Origin: Siphonodentalium dalli | Lineage: Eukaryota > Mollusca > Scaphopoda > Gadilida > Siphonodentaliidae | Assembly: GCA_032622095.1 (NCBI GenBank) | Contig: CP136066.1 | Location: forward strand, 41,741,835-41,805,834 | Direction: 5' to 3' | DNA: 64,000 nt | In this document: positions 30,579-41,732 of the stretch, piece after piece | Layout: each line of letters begins with the position of its first letter | Numbering within the stretch: the first letter of the stretch is position 1 | Translations under genes and position numbers: made by a program | Notes under the pieces: model-generated | What the model was told of the DNA's origin: nothing | The model's database searches: none | What the model saw: the letters and a program-made list of their open reading frames with translations, nothing else

Positions 30579-31631
30579 ATGTTCGTAAAAAAAAGAAAAG
30601 GACCACACTGGTTTGATACCGAGTGCACTAATATGAGAAAGTCATTTAACCGAGCAAAGCGAATATATAAGAAACGTCCATCGCCAAATAACATATTGAA
30701 AATGAAAAGCGCAGGGAAAGAATATAAATCAATCTTAGATGACAAGATAAAAGCTTTCGAAAGACATCGAAACGACTCAATACGTAGAATTTACAACAAC
30801 CCGAAACAGTTTTGGAAAACTATCAAGCGAATTAATGCTGATAGGGTGGAACATACTAACACTGATGTCTCAATAAACGATTTTTTTGAACATTTCAAAA
30901 CTATTAACGATTCCCAAAATTTAGATAGTGATTTAGATCTCTTATTAAACCAGATGTATGACGATAATGACGATAGTGTATTGAATCGTAACATAACCCG
31001 AGAAGAAATATTTAATGCTATAGGCCGGTTAAAGGGAGGGAAGTCACCTGGTTCAGATAATATCTTACCAGAATATATAATTAACACAAAACATTTGATG
31101 GTTGATATATACCTGAAACTGTTTAATGCTATTTTTAGAAGTGGAATCTTCCCCGAACGTTGGACAGAAGGTCTAATCCAACCTATTTTCAAGAAAAAGG
31201 GGAAGCGATCAGACACGGACTCCTACCGAGGAATCACTCTATTGAGCGTAATGGGGAAATTATTTTCATCGATTTTGAACAAAAGACTAGTTGAATTTTG
31301 CGAAGAAAGTGACACTGTCTCTGAATTTCAAGCGGGTTTCCGGAAAAACCACTCAACGGTTGATAATATTTTTATCCTCAAGTGCCTTATTGATATGTAT
31401 CTTTCCCGGGGGAAAAAAATGTACAGTTGTTTTATTGATTTTAGAAAAGCATTTGACACGGTTTGGCGTGGCGGCCTATGGGTGAAACTGATGACGACGA
31501 ATATTAATGGCCGCATTCTTAAAGTTATACGCAGCATGTATTGCAAAATTAAGTCATGTGTCGTACAAGGAGGTGACAGATCTGAGTTTTATAGTTGTAA
31601 TATGGGGGTGAGACAGGGTGAGACAGGGTGA
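30579..31631 (+). pseudogene. LINE reverse transcriptase, N-terminal two thirds
   Basis: 350 codons contain GPHWFDTECTNMRKSFNRAK, a NPKQFWKTIKRIN block, GGKSPGSDNILPEYI, SYRGITLLSVMGKLFSSILN, EFQAGFRKNHSTVDNIFIL and the catalytic Asp in CFIDFRKAFDTVWR. Coding ends at NMGVRQGETG-stop. A 10-bp unit tgagacaggg is duplicated at 31608-31627, and with a 1-bp loss this turns the expected RQGDPLSP into RQGETG-stop-PLSP, in the same frame. The enzyme would have reverse-transcribed LINE RNA at nicked target DNA. Confidence 0.85.
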
Positions 31632-32605
31632 CCCCTGTCACCTTTCTTGTTCTCAATGTATCTAAACGATTTATAATCTTTTCTCGGAAATTGTGCCATC
31701 GATGGCTTAAAATTTTTAAGTGACGAGTTTTATGATAAACTTGGACACTACATGAAAAATACTTGTGTGCTTGACGCCGATGATACGATTATTCTCGCAG
31801 AAGACCACGCAAGTATGCAACGTGCATTGAATGCTTTTGGCGACTACTTAACAGCATGGAAGTTAACTATCAATGTAGACAAAACTACGGCCACGGTGTT
31901 TTGCAACCGCAAAGATGACTATGTGGAACAATTGACCCTTCATGGTGAAAACATTGAGTTTGTGGATAATATGACATACCTTGGGGTAGACTTTTTTCAT
32001 AATGGAAGATTCTGTCAAGCGGTGAAAAGATTGTGACTGTAGGCAAGAAGGCTATATATAGTTTGAGCATTAAATTCAAGTTACGCATGTTGTCCTACTG
32101 GAAGCGGATTCTAGATGGTAAATGCTCTAAAGTTGTTCAAAAATTGTATACGTTTTCGTTACAAATGGCTAATTCCGGTAAAGCAAACAAACGCACGACT
32201 TGGCTATCCTGCATTAAGGGACTAATAGATTCTTCCGGACATAATCACATTTGGAATGAGCAAAACATTTCTAGTCATGACTTTAAGAATATTGAGAACA
32301 CTTTCAGAGATCAATTTATTCAGAAATGGTGGTACGACATCGATAACTCATCACGGGGTCATTTTTATCGGAATTTTAAAATGAAGTTTGTTTATGAGAC
32401 TTACTTTTTTAATTTACCTCGTGATCTATCTCATAATATTATGCGATTGAGAACTGCCAATCATAGACTAGGTGTTGAAACTAGTAGATGGGGCAATGCA
32501 GGCAAACGTAGCAATGGATGCACTATATGTAGACAGGTCGACGCGAATGATGAATATCACATTGTATCCATTTGTAAATCATTGGAGGGGGCGAGGCAGA
32601 AATAG
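31632..32605 (+). pseudogene. LINE RT remainder and C-terminal domain, broken
   Basis: The same frame continues PLSPFLFSMYLNDL, then TAA (about 31674), then NTCVLDADDTIILAED. The usual YADD box is DADD, so the first residue is mutated. MTYLGVDFF is the thumb-side LG box. After AVKRL the frame changes to TVGKKAIYSLSIKFKLRMLS, apparently skipping the usual ~130-residue stretch. The C-terminal domain holds LRTANHRLGVETSRWGN and a CTICRQ..(x)..HIVSIC metal-binding pattern and ends near 32600. Confidence 0.75.
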
Positions 32606-32739
32606 TTACCACGATATTATTGGGAAGAACCATCTAGATGGAAATTCTACAAACTATTTAGCTACCAGCAACCCCGAACTTCGAAAATGTCTAGGAATTT
32701 TAATTAAAATAGGACTGAAAAGGATCGACAAATAACGAC

Positions 32740-33482
32740 CGTTGTGATGATACTGAGGATTTTGACGACGACGACGATAATAATGACGATGACGAAGATG
32801 ATGGTGGTGTTGATGATGATGATGATGATAACAAAGGTGATGGTGATAACGATGACGATGACGATGGTGACGATGAGGACGAGGACGATAGTGATGAAAG
32901 ACGATGATGAAATGACGAGTAGTTGACGATTATGATGATTGCATGCTATTGGTGGTGATAATGATGATGATGATGATGATGATGATGACGATGGTGGTGA
33001 TGATGATGATGCCACGATGATGATGACTGCATGATAGTTGTGATAATGGTGATGACGATGATGATGATGATGGCGATGATGATGATGACTGCATGATTGA
33101 TCGACGTACTGATGACGACGATGATATTGACGACGATAGTTGAGGACGATAATGGTAGCGGTGACGACGATGACGATGATGACTGCATGCTAGTTGTGAT
33201 AATGATGATGAAGATGATGGAAATTATAATGACGATGATGCCGATGACGGTGACACAAATACATACTGATGGCGGGTTCTGATGACGATGATATTGATGA
33301 CAATAGTTGAGGATGATGATGATGATGATAGCGGCGACAATGATTATGCTGATGATGCGAACGATAAGCCTTCTAATGATGACGGTGGGGATGACAGGGA
33401 AGATTATGATTACGATGATGATGGTTTTGATGATGATGCGGATGATGATGGTGATGATGATGATGATGATGATGATGTAGAT
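32740..33482. repeat. GAY trinucleotide array in the LINE 3' UTR
   Basis: About 740 bp of gat/gac triplets with interruptions such as tgactgcatg (repeating at about 33025, 33088, 33180). Poly-Asp and poly-Ile/His frames on either strand are by-products. Confidence 0.9.
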
Positions 33483-33659
33483 TAGCATAACACAGAGGAC
33501 GATCATAGTGATGATGAGATGCTGACGACGACTATGTTGTAAATAGTGTATATATGTTCACATTCATCTCTAATTTTATGTTAATTCATGATTGAGTTAA
33601 TAAAGCATTCATTCACAGGGTTTTCGAAAAAAATTCAGGAAGCTTCCTTCACGAAAGGG

Positions 33660-34345
33660 ATAAATAATAATAATCAACATGGGTTGGGTAGTGTGTACAT
33701 TTTGGCGTAGTTTCCTGGCACTGACTATTCCCCGCCGTGGAGTCCAAAGTGGATAGGGTTATACTGTGAACAATAGGTTTGTGTTGAACACTAGGTATTA
33801 CGAGTAGCTTTATTATACGATTACTCTGCATGGATGAGCTAACTAAGTTTTTCATCACAAATAGTACAATCTTGTAATACCGGTTGTTCTAGGTGTTGGT
33901 TTATGTCGATCGGAGATAAGATCCATTACTATCCTATAGCCAAATTCGTTCGACATATAGATATCAGATAACTATTACAGCATATGTATTTAATAATTTG
34001 GCATTATTGCGATATTCGTTTAAATAATAATGTTTCCGTGAACAAAAAAGCGATTTTTCAGCCAAGAATACATTTTTCGGCCCCCAAATGGCGGGAAAAT
34101 AAAAAAACCAACACCTGTTTTCCTTTCAAGTAGAGATATGGTATAATGTAGTAAATTTAGCACCAAAAACAGATACTGTTGACAATTAAGTTAGGACTTT
34201 GCGACATCTCCCGCTTTACCAAAATCGAGATTTTCTGGTTGGCATCTTTCATCGTCGATTTGACCATACTCCATAGCCACCAGTGTTTCCGTTATTTTTT
34301 ACTATTATTTTCTTGAAAGATATATATTTCTTCTTCAAAAAAGAT
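33660..34345. repeat. Inverted-duplication arm (partners 11405-12058 and 4955-5350)
   Basis: Two left-arm segments 6 kb apart are adjacent here (joined near 33900-33955). The left-arm material between them, including the 3.9-kb foldback element, is therefore inserted, or was lost on this side. Confidence 0.85.
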
Positions 34346-34921
34346 AGTTTCAACTTGTTCCACTGTGGATAGGGGTATCTCGACAAATATTTAAAGAGCT
34401 CGTTTTCGATTTCGGCCGCTGCACTAAATGGTCTCAAGGTGCGAAATATCATAACTGAAGAGCTATTAATAATAACAATCAGAACAAGGTATATATCACA
34501 TGAAACCCCATATTATATCATTAAAAACGCCATTACATATTTCCGTATATCTCACTAGTGACGAATAGGTGCGTGCTTCCCGGGATACTTGACATCGCGC
34601 CAACAAAGTTAACGTGCGGATTAATACTATTTCGAAAAGCCGCGCTTGACATCAATACCAGATATTGCAAAATAAAAACTTTGTTCATTAAAGTTTAACT
34701 ATTGTCCAACTTCGTTGCACTAACGAAAATATGCACAAAAACAAAGAGGCAAATTGGGGGACTATATTTTTCGTCGCATTCCAGAGCTCGAAATAATGTC
34801 GTGTACGGCTGTGAAGCGTCCCAGCCAAAGCCGTGTAAGTATGCATTTTCCATGCATTTCTCAGCTTATTTTAAAGATTTTTATTTGTTAAAAAGGCATA
34901 AAGATCCAGCTTTTTCATGTG
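34346..34921. other. Right-arm stretch without recognised content
   Basis: No motif-bearing ORF. 34346-34365 still matches the flank of the 6640-6845 copy (gtttcaacttgttc). Confidence 0.5.
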
Positions 34922-35071
34922 ATATACAAGATCTCCAACTCGTTATGTTTGGGATATAAGATTTTATGAAACTTGATTGATAAATTTGAATCACAATTGA
35001 ATCAAATTTATCCAACTCGTTTCATCAAATCTTATATCCCAACATATTAACTCGTTGGAGATCCTTTATAT
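34922..35071. repeat. Near-perfect hairpin, ~72-bp arms
   Basis: gatctccaactcgtt, gggatataagattt and ttgataaatttgaatc each recur as complements in the second half. The left arm lacks it, so it was inserted on this side. Confidence 0.85.
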
Positions 35072-35079
35072 CTGTTTCT

Positions 35080-35284
35080 TCTTAGTGAAATCTACAAACT
35101 TTTTTGATTTTTCACATTTACGAGTACCTTCTACACCTTTACGTCGAAGGACGCGTCACAGAGCCGTAAATTACCCATGCAACCTTGGTCAAGTGATCAT
35201 GCATTGAAGTTGGTGGGACCCACCAGCATCATGACACATTAGCATGACCACTTGCCCACATGTGATTGCTCCTTGCGTCCGTCA
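35080..35284 (-). other. 3' flank of the right gene copy, arm segment
   Basis: Matches 1150-1175 joined to 2725-2915. It is the uninterrupted form of the left arm and defines the edges of the 1176-2728 insertion. No clear AATAAA within 150 bp of the stop on the minus strand. Confidence 0.7.
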
Positions 35285-35889
35285 TCAAAGAGTAGTGCTG
35301 ACAGCACCGAACCTTAAATTACCCCGTGAGTCCGTTATCATTTGTGAGCTCGTTATCTCGCTCAGGACAATGTCTCCGACCATAAATACAAGTCCGTTTT
35401 GAAATTCGTTAATAAAACCGTTCATGAACTCCACCAAACTTGGAACTTGGGCTTTCATCGTGGGTATGAGGATAGCATGAACAACGATTGCTGCTAAACC
35501 GAGGCTCAACACCTGAACCGCAATAAGCCAGTCCTCCTGTTCCGATTCTACATGCTCGTTCTCGTATTCTTTATTCGTCCGTATTCTGCCTGCACGGTAA
35601 GACATCGTGTACCCAGCCTGGTATTCCTGGTGTATGTGGATTCCCGGCGACGCATTCCGTTTTGTTATCTTAAACGCTATGTGAAACCTGTTATCCCGAA
35701 GTTGAACGCGGAAATACATCAAGTCGGCTCCTTCGTGAAAACCCATTGTTGATCGAGTTAGAGTTATCGTTCCTGGACATGCATCAGTGATCGTGAACTG
35801 CGACGAAGACAGTATATCAAGCTTCTGTAACTCGTGTAGAATGAAGCGAAGTATGAAGTGATTCTCGATGTTAAGGGTGAGCTGTGATC
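35285..35889 (-). CDS. Exon 3 (terminal) of a 464-residue secreted protein, right copy
   Basis: Acceptor ...cctgcttccag precedes GA TCA CAG; the stop TGA is at 35285-35287. It encodes residues 265-464, with a Gly codon split across the junction (G from exon 2 plus GA). Contents: SQLTLNIENHFILRF, one Cys (TDACPGT), an N-x-S site (NASP, poor because of Pro), a hydrophobic block WLIAVQVLSLGLAAIVVHAI and a conserved tail GNLRFGAVSTTL. It is a close paralogue of 545-1149. The family is not recognised. The alternating hydrophobic beta-strand-like pattern over the whole protein, with a signal peptide and ~460 residues, would be compatible with a lipid-binding TULIP-type fold, but that is a guess. 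Confidence 0.85.
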
Positions 35890-35959
35890 CTGGAAGCAGG
35901 TTATTCATATTGAAAATAAGATTGATTTGCAGTAATTAAGACATCGATCTAAATTACCT

Positions 35960-36110
35960 ATAAGGATTAACTGTCATGTGGACTGTTTTTATAGAGATGT
36001 AACCGTGAGGTAAGTCGTCATAACTTGTGTAAAAACCGATACAAGTCATGACCACTTACCTCACGGTTACATCTCCATAAAAACAGTCCACATGACAGTT
36101 AATCCTTATA
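35960..36110. repeat. Near-perfect 151-bp hairpin in intron 2
   Basis: aggattaactgtcatgtgg, actgtttttat.gagatgtaac and cgtgaggtaagt each recur as complements. It lies only ~70 bp upstream of the exon 3 acceptor and is absent from the left copy (before base 545). Confidence 0.9.
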
Positions 36111-37076
36111 TTTATATACATTAAGCGAAAAAGCCACTTTTGTAAATGTATTTAAATCGAAAAGTGTATCGTGACAAAACCAGCCCAAAATACCCCATAG
36201 CACCCTTGGCAAAAGTTAACAGGAACAATTGAAACCCGATGATTTATTAAGTCAATCCTGCGCGAATCCAAATGCGCCCAAAACATTACGCGTTCGTCTT
36301 TCCAAACCCAATGACGTATCGATGTTGTTATGAGCTTGCAGTTATTAGCTGTTGCGCATTCACCGAGAAATAATTGCAACTAGCCACGTGGGCGCCGACC
36401 AATCAGAATGCTGGATTTAGTGATGACAACACTTAGTATGTAAATATAAAGGGGTATTGTACTCAAATATTCTTGTTGGTTTATACATTCTCTGCTTCGT
36501 AGAATAAGGAAACCAGATTTCCATTATTTGACTGTCTGCTGAGTACGAAGTAACATTACAGATGGCTGATAAGCCGGAATGCAAAAATATAACTGTCGCC
36601 ATCGAGATATTGTTGTACAGTTTTCAGGCTAATGTATCAATAAATGTTACATTATATGAATAACAGTCTCATATAGATTCTTTTATTGTATAGTCAGTAA
36701 GTGGCTTAAATGAGCTCGCTCCCCATATCAACATATGTTTACACGATGTGACACGCAATGCCCAATCCACTATCCGTCAATTAATTTAATTTAGTCTTGT
36801 GCATGGAAATTCGTAACTTAGTTTAAAATTATTCATTTTGATTTTAAGATAACCTGTTAACCTGAACGTTTACAGAGGACATCTTCGACTCAAATTAATT
36901 ATTTTTCTATATAGTATCGATATTAGATCGTTGTTATTACTGGACATTTATCGAAATTGGCCGACAGTCCCCCTTTAAGTGTCAGGAGATGTCAACAGGA
37001 AAGAAATGTTCTGTCTATCAAAAATTTACAATTAACATCACAGAAGCTAGCCTGAGTTTAGTGTGCCTGTCATTTG
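36111..37076. other. Intron 2 sequence, nothing recognised
   Basis: ORFs up to 75 codons without motifs. No repeat structure identified. Confidence 0.5.
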
Positions 37077-37161
37077 CAGAATGAGGTCCACAGAGGGTGA
37101 ATTTAGGCTATATAGAATCACATAGAATCACCAAATCCACCCTCGTGGGACCTCATTCTGC
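37077..37161. repeat. Hairpin with gcagaatgaggtcc ends
   Basis: gcagaatgaggtccacagagggtgaattt-type arm at 37077 pairs with the arm ending 37161. Half-sites of the same sequence recur at 38655-38710, 61500-61560 and 61975-62060. Confidence 0.7.
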
Positions 37162-37584
37162 ATAGCCTCGACTGCTATGGGAGACATAGACTCAGATTTG
37201 AAGTTCCCAAATTATGAATATTGTGATGTACACCCATTGAGAACCTCGATTATGCAATGTGTCTCTGCCAATTTGGGGATATAGAGAAACTAAACTAAAA
37301 AAGAATTGTACTGTTTCGGGTTAGTGCTGCTGAACACGTTCTTGTTCTCACAGAATATATATAGTCCACGACAACATATTTTGATTATGAACACTCGTAG
37401 CTGTGTGTGTTAATTGGTGTGTATTTTTGACGGATATAAACTGTTAACGGGCATTGTGATTGACCCCTCCCATGACGCCTGGCGCATTAAGATTACTATA
37501 GATACGAGATTCATAACCCAATTATCGAAAACTCCCCACCACTGTCATCATCTCACAACACAACATCTGTCCCCTCTTGTCTTC

Positions 37585-37622
37585 TATGTTACCCCCCCCT
37601 CTCTCTCTCTCTCTCTATCTCT
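37585..37622. repeat. CT-dinucleotide microsatellite
   Basis: c7 followed by about twelve tc/ct steps. Confidence 0.85.
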
Positions 37623-37914
37623 GCATCCTGCTATCCCTAACACTGTCTTCTTCTCTGTCTTTCCACCCCTAACTCAAATTCAGTTATATATATATCTCCA
37701 TGTATCCTAAAACCATTATTTCCAACCCTTCCCGTCTGACCTATACCCCTCCCTCACTTATTGGGGACGGGCATGTAGCCAAAGAGGAGCAGACTTCATA
37801 TAAGCCCTCGGGCTTGTTGTCTGATCCTCGTTTCCATACATTAACTCTTCTAGTTGCATATATGTGTCATTTGTATATTATGTTATTTGTTTAGATTTGG
37901 AAATAAAAATATGT

Positions 37915-38625
37915 TTACACCAACTAAAACATCCATACAAAATTTCATTGAGATCCGAGCATTACTGTTCAAGTTATGACCTGAACAGACATCGGATGTA
38001 CCAAACAGCCAACATGTCCAGATAAACAAACTTGAATAACTCTAGAATTGAAAAGCCAAACAGAACAATGGAACCCTCTATTGAATGTCCTCACAGTGGT
38101 GAACATCCATACCAAATTTCATTGAGATCCCAGCACAACTGTTGAAGTTACGACATGAACAGACACCAGACGGACCAAAAAGCCAACATTTCCAGATAAA
38201 CAAAGATGTATAACTCTAGAATGGAAAATCTGAAGAAAACGATGGAACCCTCTTTTTAATGTCCTCATAGTAGTGAACATCCACACCAAATTTCATTGAG
38301 ATACCAGGACAACTGTTGAAGTTACGACATGAACAGACACCAGACAGACCAAAAAGCCAACATTTCAAGATAAACAAAGATGAATAACTCTAGAATGGAA
38401 AATCCGAACAAAACGATGGAACCCTCTATTTAATGTCCTCATAGTAGTGAACATCCATACCTAATTTCATTGAGATCCGAGCACTATTGTTCAAGTTATG
38501 ACATGAACAGACATCGGACGGACGTACGGACGCACGGACGGACGCACGGACGCACGGCTAGACGGACGGACGGACAGGTGCAAAACAGTATACCGCCCTT
38601 ATTTTTTAAAGGGGGTATAAAAAGA
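37915..38625 (+). mobile_element. Tandem-unit repeat element with CGGAC array and hairpin end
   Basis: Four degenerate ~180-bp units: 'gaacatccataccaaatttcattgagatcc...caagttatgac.tgaacagacatcggacgg...gataaacaaa..tgaataactctagaatgg'. These are followed by a ggacggacg/ggacgcacgg array (38514-38575) and a terminal hairpin taccgccctt-attttttaa-agggggta. No protein. The same build is seen at 38885-39885 and in the 2957/63040 family. Confidence 0.7.
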
Positions 38626-38884
38626 AATCGAATATATGTGTAGAAAGTTCTTTTGCGGGATAGCGTCTCTAAATTCACCCTCTGGGGACCCCATACTGCA
38701 AATGACAGACACATAGGCTTGCACAGAAGTTGACACCACTTAAAACATGCAGAAAAAATACATCGCAGGCGGCAAATGTATAACTAACAATACGAAATTT
38801 ATCTTCAAAATGAGACTGCATAAGTTCTTGTTTTATGAGTCACTGTAAAGATGTGCACGGAAAATTGTTCAAATAACGTCAGGG

Positions 38885-39885
38885 CGTGGTATAATACGCC
38901 CGTTTCTGGAGTAGAGTGGGGCAAGGTTTTTTTTTTTAAACCTTTGACTATTTTCAGACAAAATAATCCTATAATTCTGGCAAAAATGGACTCAAATTCT
39001 AAATTGACCTGAAAAATCATGTAGACAGAACCCATATTTGAACTTGATCTGTATACCAAATTTGGTTCAGTTCACTCAATTCAATCTAAAGTTATCATCT
39101 GGAAACCGCATATCAGGTAAAATCTAAGTCGAAAAAGGGGAATAACTCAGTCAAAATCATGCGGACGAAACCCATATTCAAACTTTATCTGTATTTTGGT
39201 GTGGTAAACTAACATACCAAATTTGGTTCAGTTCACTTGATTTAATCTAAAGTTATCATCCGGAAACCGCAAATCAGGTAAAATCTAAGTCGAAAAATGG
39301 ACATAACTCCAGGGGGGGGTCGGAAAAAAATTGCAACATATAGGGCCTAGGGGGTGGGTCCCCCGCGGCCGGACCATTTAAAAAAAATCCACTTTTTGTC
39401 ATTTTGTTCACCGATACAAGAAATTTGAGTTTTGCTATGTCTTCAGTGGCCACTTAAGAACATAATAGGTATAAGTTATTGGTTTTATTTGCTTTGAAAC
39501 TCATTATTTCTGTTTTCATTTTAGTGGGCGTGGCACCTAAAAATGGAAAAAATTTGCAAAAATAAATTCCAATTTTTTTTTCTTCCATTCTTTTTGTTTT
39601 TTTGTGTAGTCCAAGGGTAACTAATGCCATTTTCAGCGTGATATGTTTTTACTTTTGACCGACCCCCCCCCCCCCCTGATAACTCAGTCAAAATCATGCG
39701 GACGAAACCCATATTCGAACTTTATCTGTATGTTGGTGTGGTAAACTAACATACCAAATTTGGTTCAGTTCACTCGATTCAATCTAAAGTTATCATTCGG
39801 AAACCAAAAGCGGACGGACGACGGACGGACGGACAACTCATTTACATAATACGACCTTTTTTTCAAACGGGCGTATAAATATGGG
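38885..39885 (+). mobile_element. Second tandem-unit element with CGGAC array and ATACGCCCGTTT ends
   Basis: Units of 'accaaatttggttcagttcactcgattcaatctaaagttatcatc.ggaaaccgcaaatcaggtaaaatctaagtcgaaaaa' (39055, 39215, 39752). An acggacggacgg array (39811-39832) is followed by a hairpin-like end tacgacctttttttcaaacgggcgta. The opposite end has ataatacgcccgtttc at 38890-38905, an inverted match. A unit-interrupting insert with g9 and c14 runs lies at 39310-39680. Confidence 0.7.
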
Positions 39886-40088
39886 TTTATTGAATGGAAT
39901 AAGGGTAGGATCATTTAATAAATATGAATAGGAAATTCAGATTAATACTTATAATTACATCTCCGTGAAAATAAATATAAACATAAAAGTGCATTTTGAG
40001 TTGGACTGAATATCGGTAAATATTGGGAACGTAAACGAGACGTTGATGCGACGACATTCCTACATCCAGCGTGCACTTCCGCCCTGTA

Positions 40089-40830
40089 ATGGAGCTTTCC
40101 ACAGAGGCCACACCCACAGCGGTAGTCCCGCCCACTGGTAAAAATACTTTATCCACATAAATATTGTCTGTTACCCGAGATCGACTTCCGAAGTGAACAC
40201 ACTTGCCCTTATGTTAACTAGCTGGAACAGACTCATGTATATGATTCGTTCAAATTTGATCTTTTAACCAGTTTGATTTAAAAAACATTATTTAGATTCA
40301 ATTTTATTTTTTTTTAGATTGAACTTTGATCTGCTGTTGAAAAAACACAAAATAATAATTTGTTAAAATTTTTAAATTAATTTTTTTTATTTTATTTTTA
40401 GATTTTTTAGATTGAATCTTTATAATTTGTTTTAATTTTTGAATTTGAATTTTGTTTTAAGACAGACAGATCACTGAACTCTAATATATCTAAACCAGAG
40501 AACATACATTCGTTTTGCCATTAAATGTGAAAATTATGACAAGTGTCATGCTAAACGAAAAACATTGTTATATTCACGGATAAATTTATAACATCATGCC
40601 GCAAATATAAATCTCAGTATATTATGATTTGACAACAAACAAGTTGTTTGAATATAGCCAATTTAACACTGAATGTATGCATGGATATCAAAATTAGGGT
40701 GAAGAAAGATGGCGTCGAAAAAATCTCCGCAGCCAGCGGCCGGCTCGGCATCTGATTGGTCGAATATATTCTAATAAATTGCCATTGGGCGGGACTACGC
40801 TGTGGGTGTGGCCTCTGTGGAAAGCTCCAT
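40089..40830. mobile_element. TA-flanked MITE with ~48-bp TIRs (Tc1/mariner-like target)
   Basis: ATGGAGCTTTCCACAGAGG starts both ends, and the TIRs match over about 48 bp with one substitution and one indel. TA lies at 40087-40088 and 40831-40832. The interior is AT-rich with no ORF. It lies in intron 2, ~90 bp downstream of exon 2. Confidence 0.85.
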
Positions 40831-40922
40831 TATCCCAATTAAACACATTAGGATTTTAGAAACAAATGGCAAAATACTATCAAAATGAAATGGATGTAAA
40901 TTTTTATATATTAATGGCTCAC

Positions 40923-41511
40923 CTGGAAGTAAAAGCTCACTATTTGCGAAGACGAATTTTCTCGGATTAGTAGGTGTACTCATATTTGGCATAGCCATCA
41001 ATGCTGCATACACGTGGTTCCCGTTCTCTGATTGGTCATAATTGAAAATATATGCTACTTCTGAAGGTATGAATCGTCGTGTGTCGTCGTTGCGGTCTGG
41101 AATCGTGAAGCTTAGAATGTGGTAACGCGAATCAATGGCAAGCAGCTGTCGGAACTTTATTTTCAATGCTACACCAATAAAATGTTTGGTTGTTAATCCT
41201 GCGTCTATCACTAAATTACGAACTGCGTTGCCATCAATAATACGAAGTTCTACGTCATATCTGACGCCAGTGTTTCTTACAAACGTGTGGAAAGACGTCA
41301 CGCTTGATTCTAAAATCACTTCCACTCCACTCATGTCCGTGGTAGTTGCATTTCCATTGAAGATTAATGTTATACTACCACTAATAAAGGTTATACTCAG
41401 CTTCGCTGCCAGGAATTCTTGCCGAAATGGTGTCAGCGTTAAACCTCCTATCTCGACGTTATTGAATGTAGCTTGTATAACGAGTGGCAGGCCGTCAACA
41501 GGCAAGGTTAT
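40923..41511 (-). CDS. Exon 2 of the 464-residue secreted protein
   Basis: Acceptor tttttacag (41520-41512) precedes ATA ACC TTG; donor cttccaG|GTGAGC at 40922-40921. It encodes 196 residues plus the first base of a Gly codon, which pairs in phase with the GA that opens exon 3. It begins ITLPVDGLPLVIQATFNNVE and ends KFVFANSELLLP. It has no cysteine and N-glycosylation-type sites NATT and NMST. The ORF runs through the splice sites on both sides by chance (to 41625 and 40795). Both junctions fit consensus and keep the frame with exons 1 and 3. Confidence 0.85.
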
Positions 41512-41538
41512 CTGTAAAAAGATGTGAAACGATTTTAA

Positions 41539-41728
41539 CCCTTCCATCACGGGAGCTTTCTGGTAATTTTGCGAAAACCCTGTGTCAATGCATTCTCTTA
41601 TATATGCAATACATTTGCATAACAATATTTATCTTGTCCTTGTAAGCCAGGTATTCTCTTATATATGCGAGAATATACTGGCACATGATGTTCAATGCTG
41701 CACCAGCGCAGCTCCCGTCATCAAATGG
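41539..41728. mobile_element. Short TTAA-flanked member of the ACGGGAGCT element family
   Basis: TTAA at 41535-41538 and 41729-41732. Ends CCCTTCCATCACGGGAGCT and rc CCATTTGATGACGGGAGCT. Inside are degenerate palindrome halves (ccctgtgtcaatgcattctc, gtattctcttatatatgcgag) and a caccagcgcagctcccg right end. It lies in intron 1, 27 bp upstream of exon 2. Confidence 0.75.
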
Positions 41729-41732
41729 TTAA

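Larger units (their letters stand above)
30563..33617 (+). mobile_element. 5'-truncated LINE (non-LTR retrotransposon)
   Basis: It begins without an endonuclease domain, inside the linker before the RT. It carries the RT, a C-terminal zinc-knuckle-like domain, a 3' UTR dominated by GAY trinucleotides, and ends ttaataaagcattcattca. It replaced part of a palindrome (agagaa | ... | cacaggg), losing tgcattgg. The CATTCATT tail could be a short 3' tetranucleotide tail of the LINE. Clade not assigned. Confidence 0.85.
30071..33659. mobile_element. Right-arm copy of the 12059 TIR element, interrupted by a LINE
   Basis: Its ends are cacctttcatgacgggagct at 30071 and cttccttcacgaaaggg at 33643-33659, the inverse of the left copy. 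It carries the shortened palindrome at 30118-30170, the minisatellite (30171-30500), and a second palindrome from 30504 that breaks off at 30562. The outer flank cacagggttttcg resumes at 33617. The Ngaro is absent here. Confidence 0.85.

Noticed and set aside
32704-33506. Long minus-strand ORFs rich in Ile, Val, His and plus-strand poly-Asp ORFs
   Set aside because: They are translations of the GAY triplet array, which stays open in several frames.
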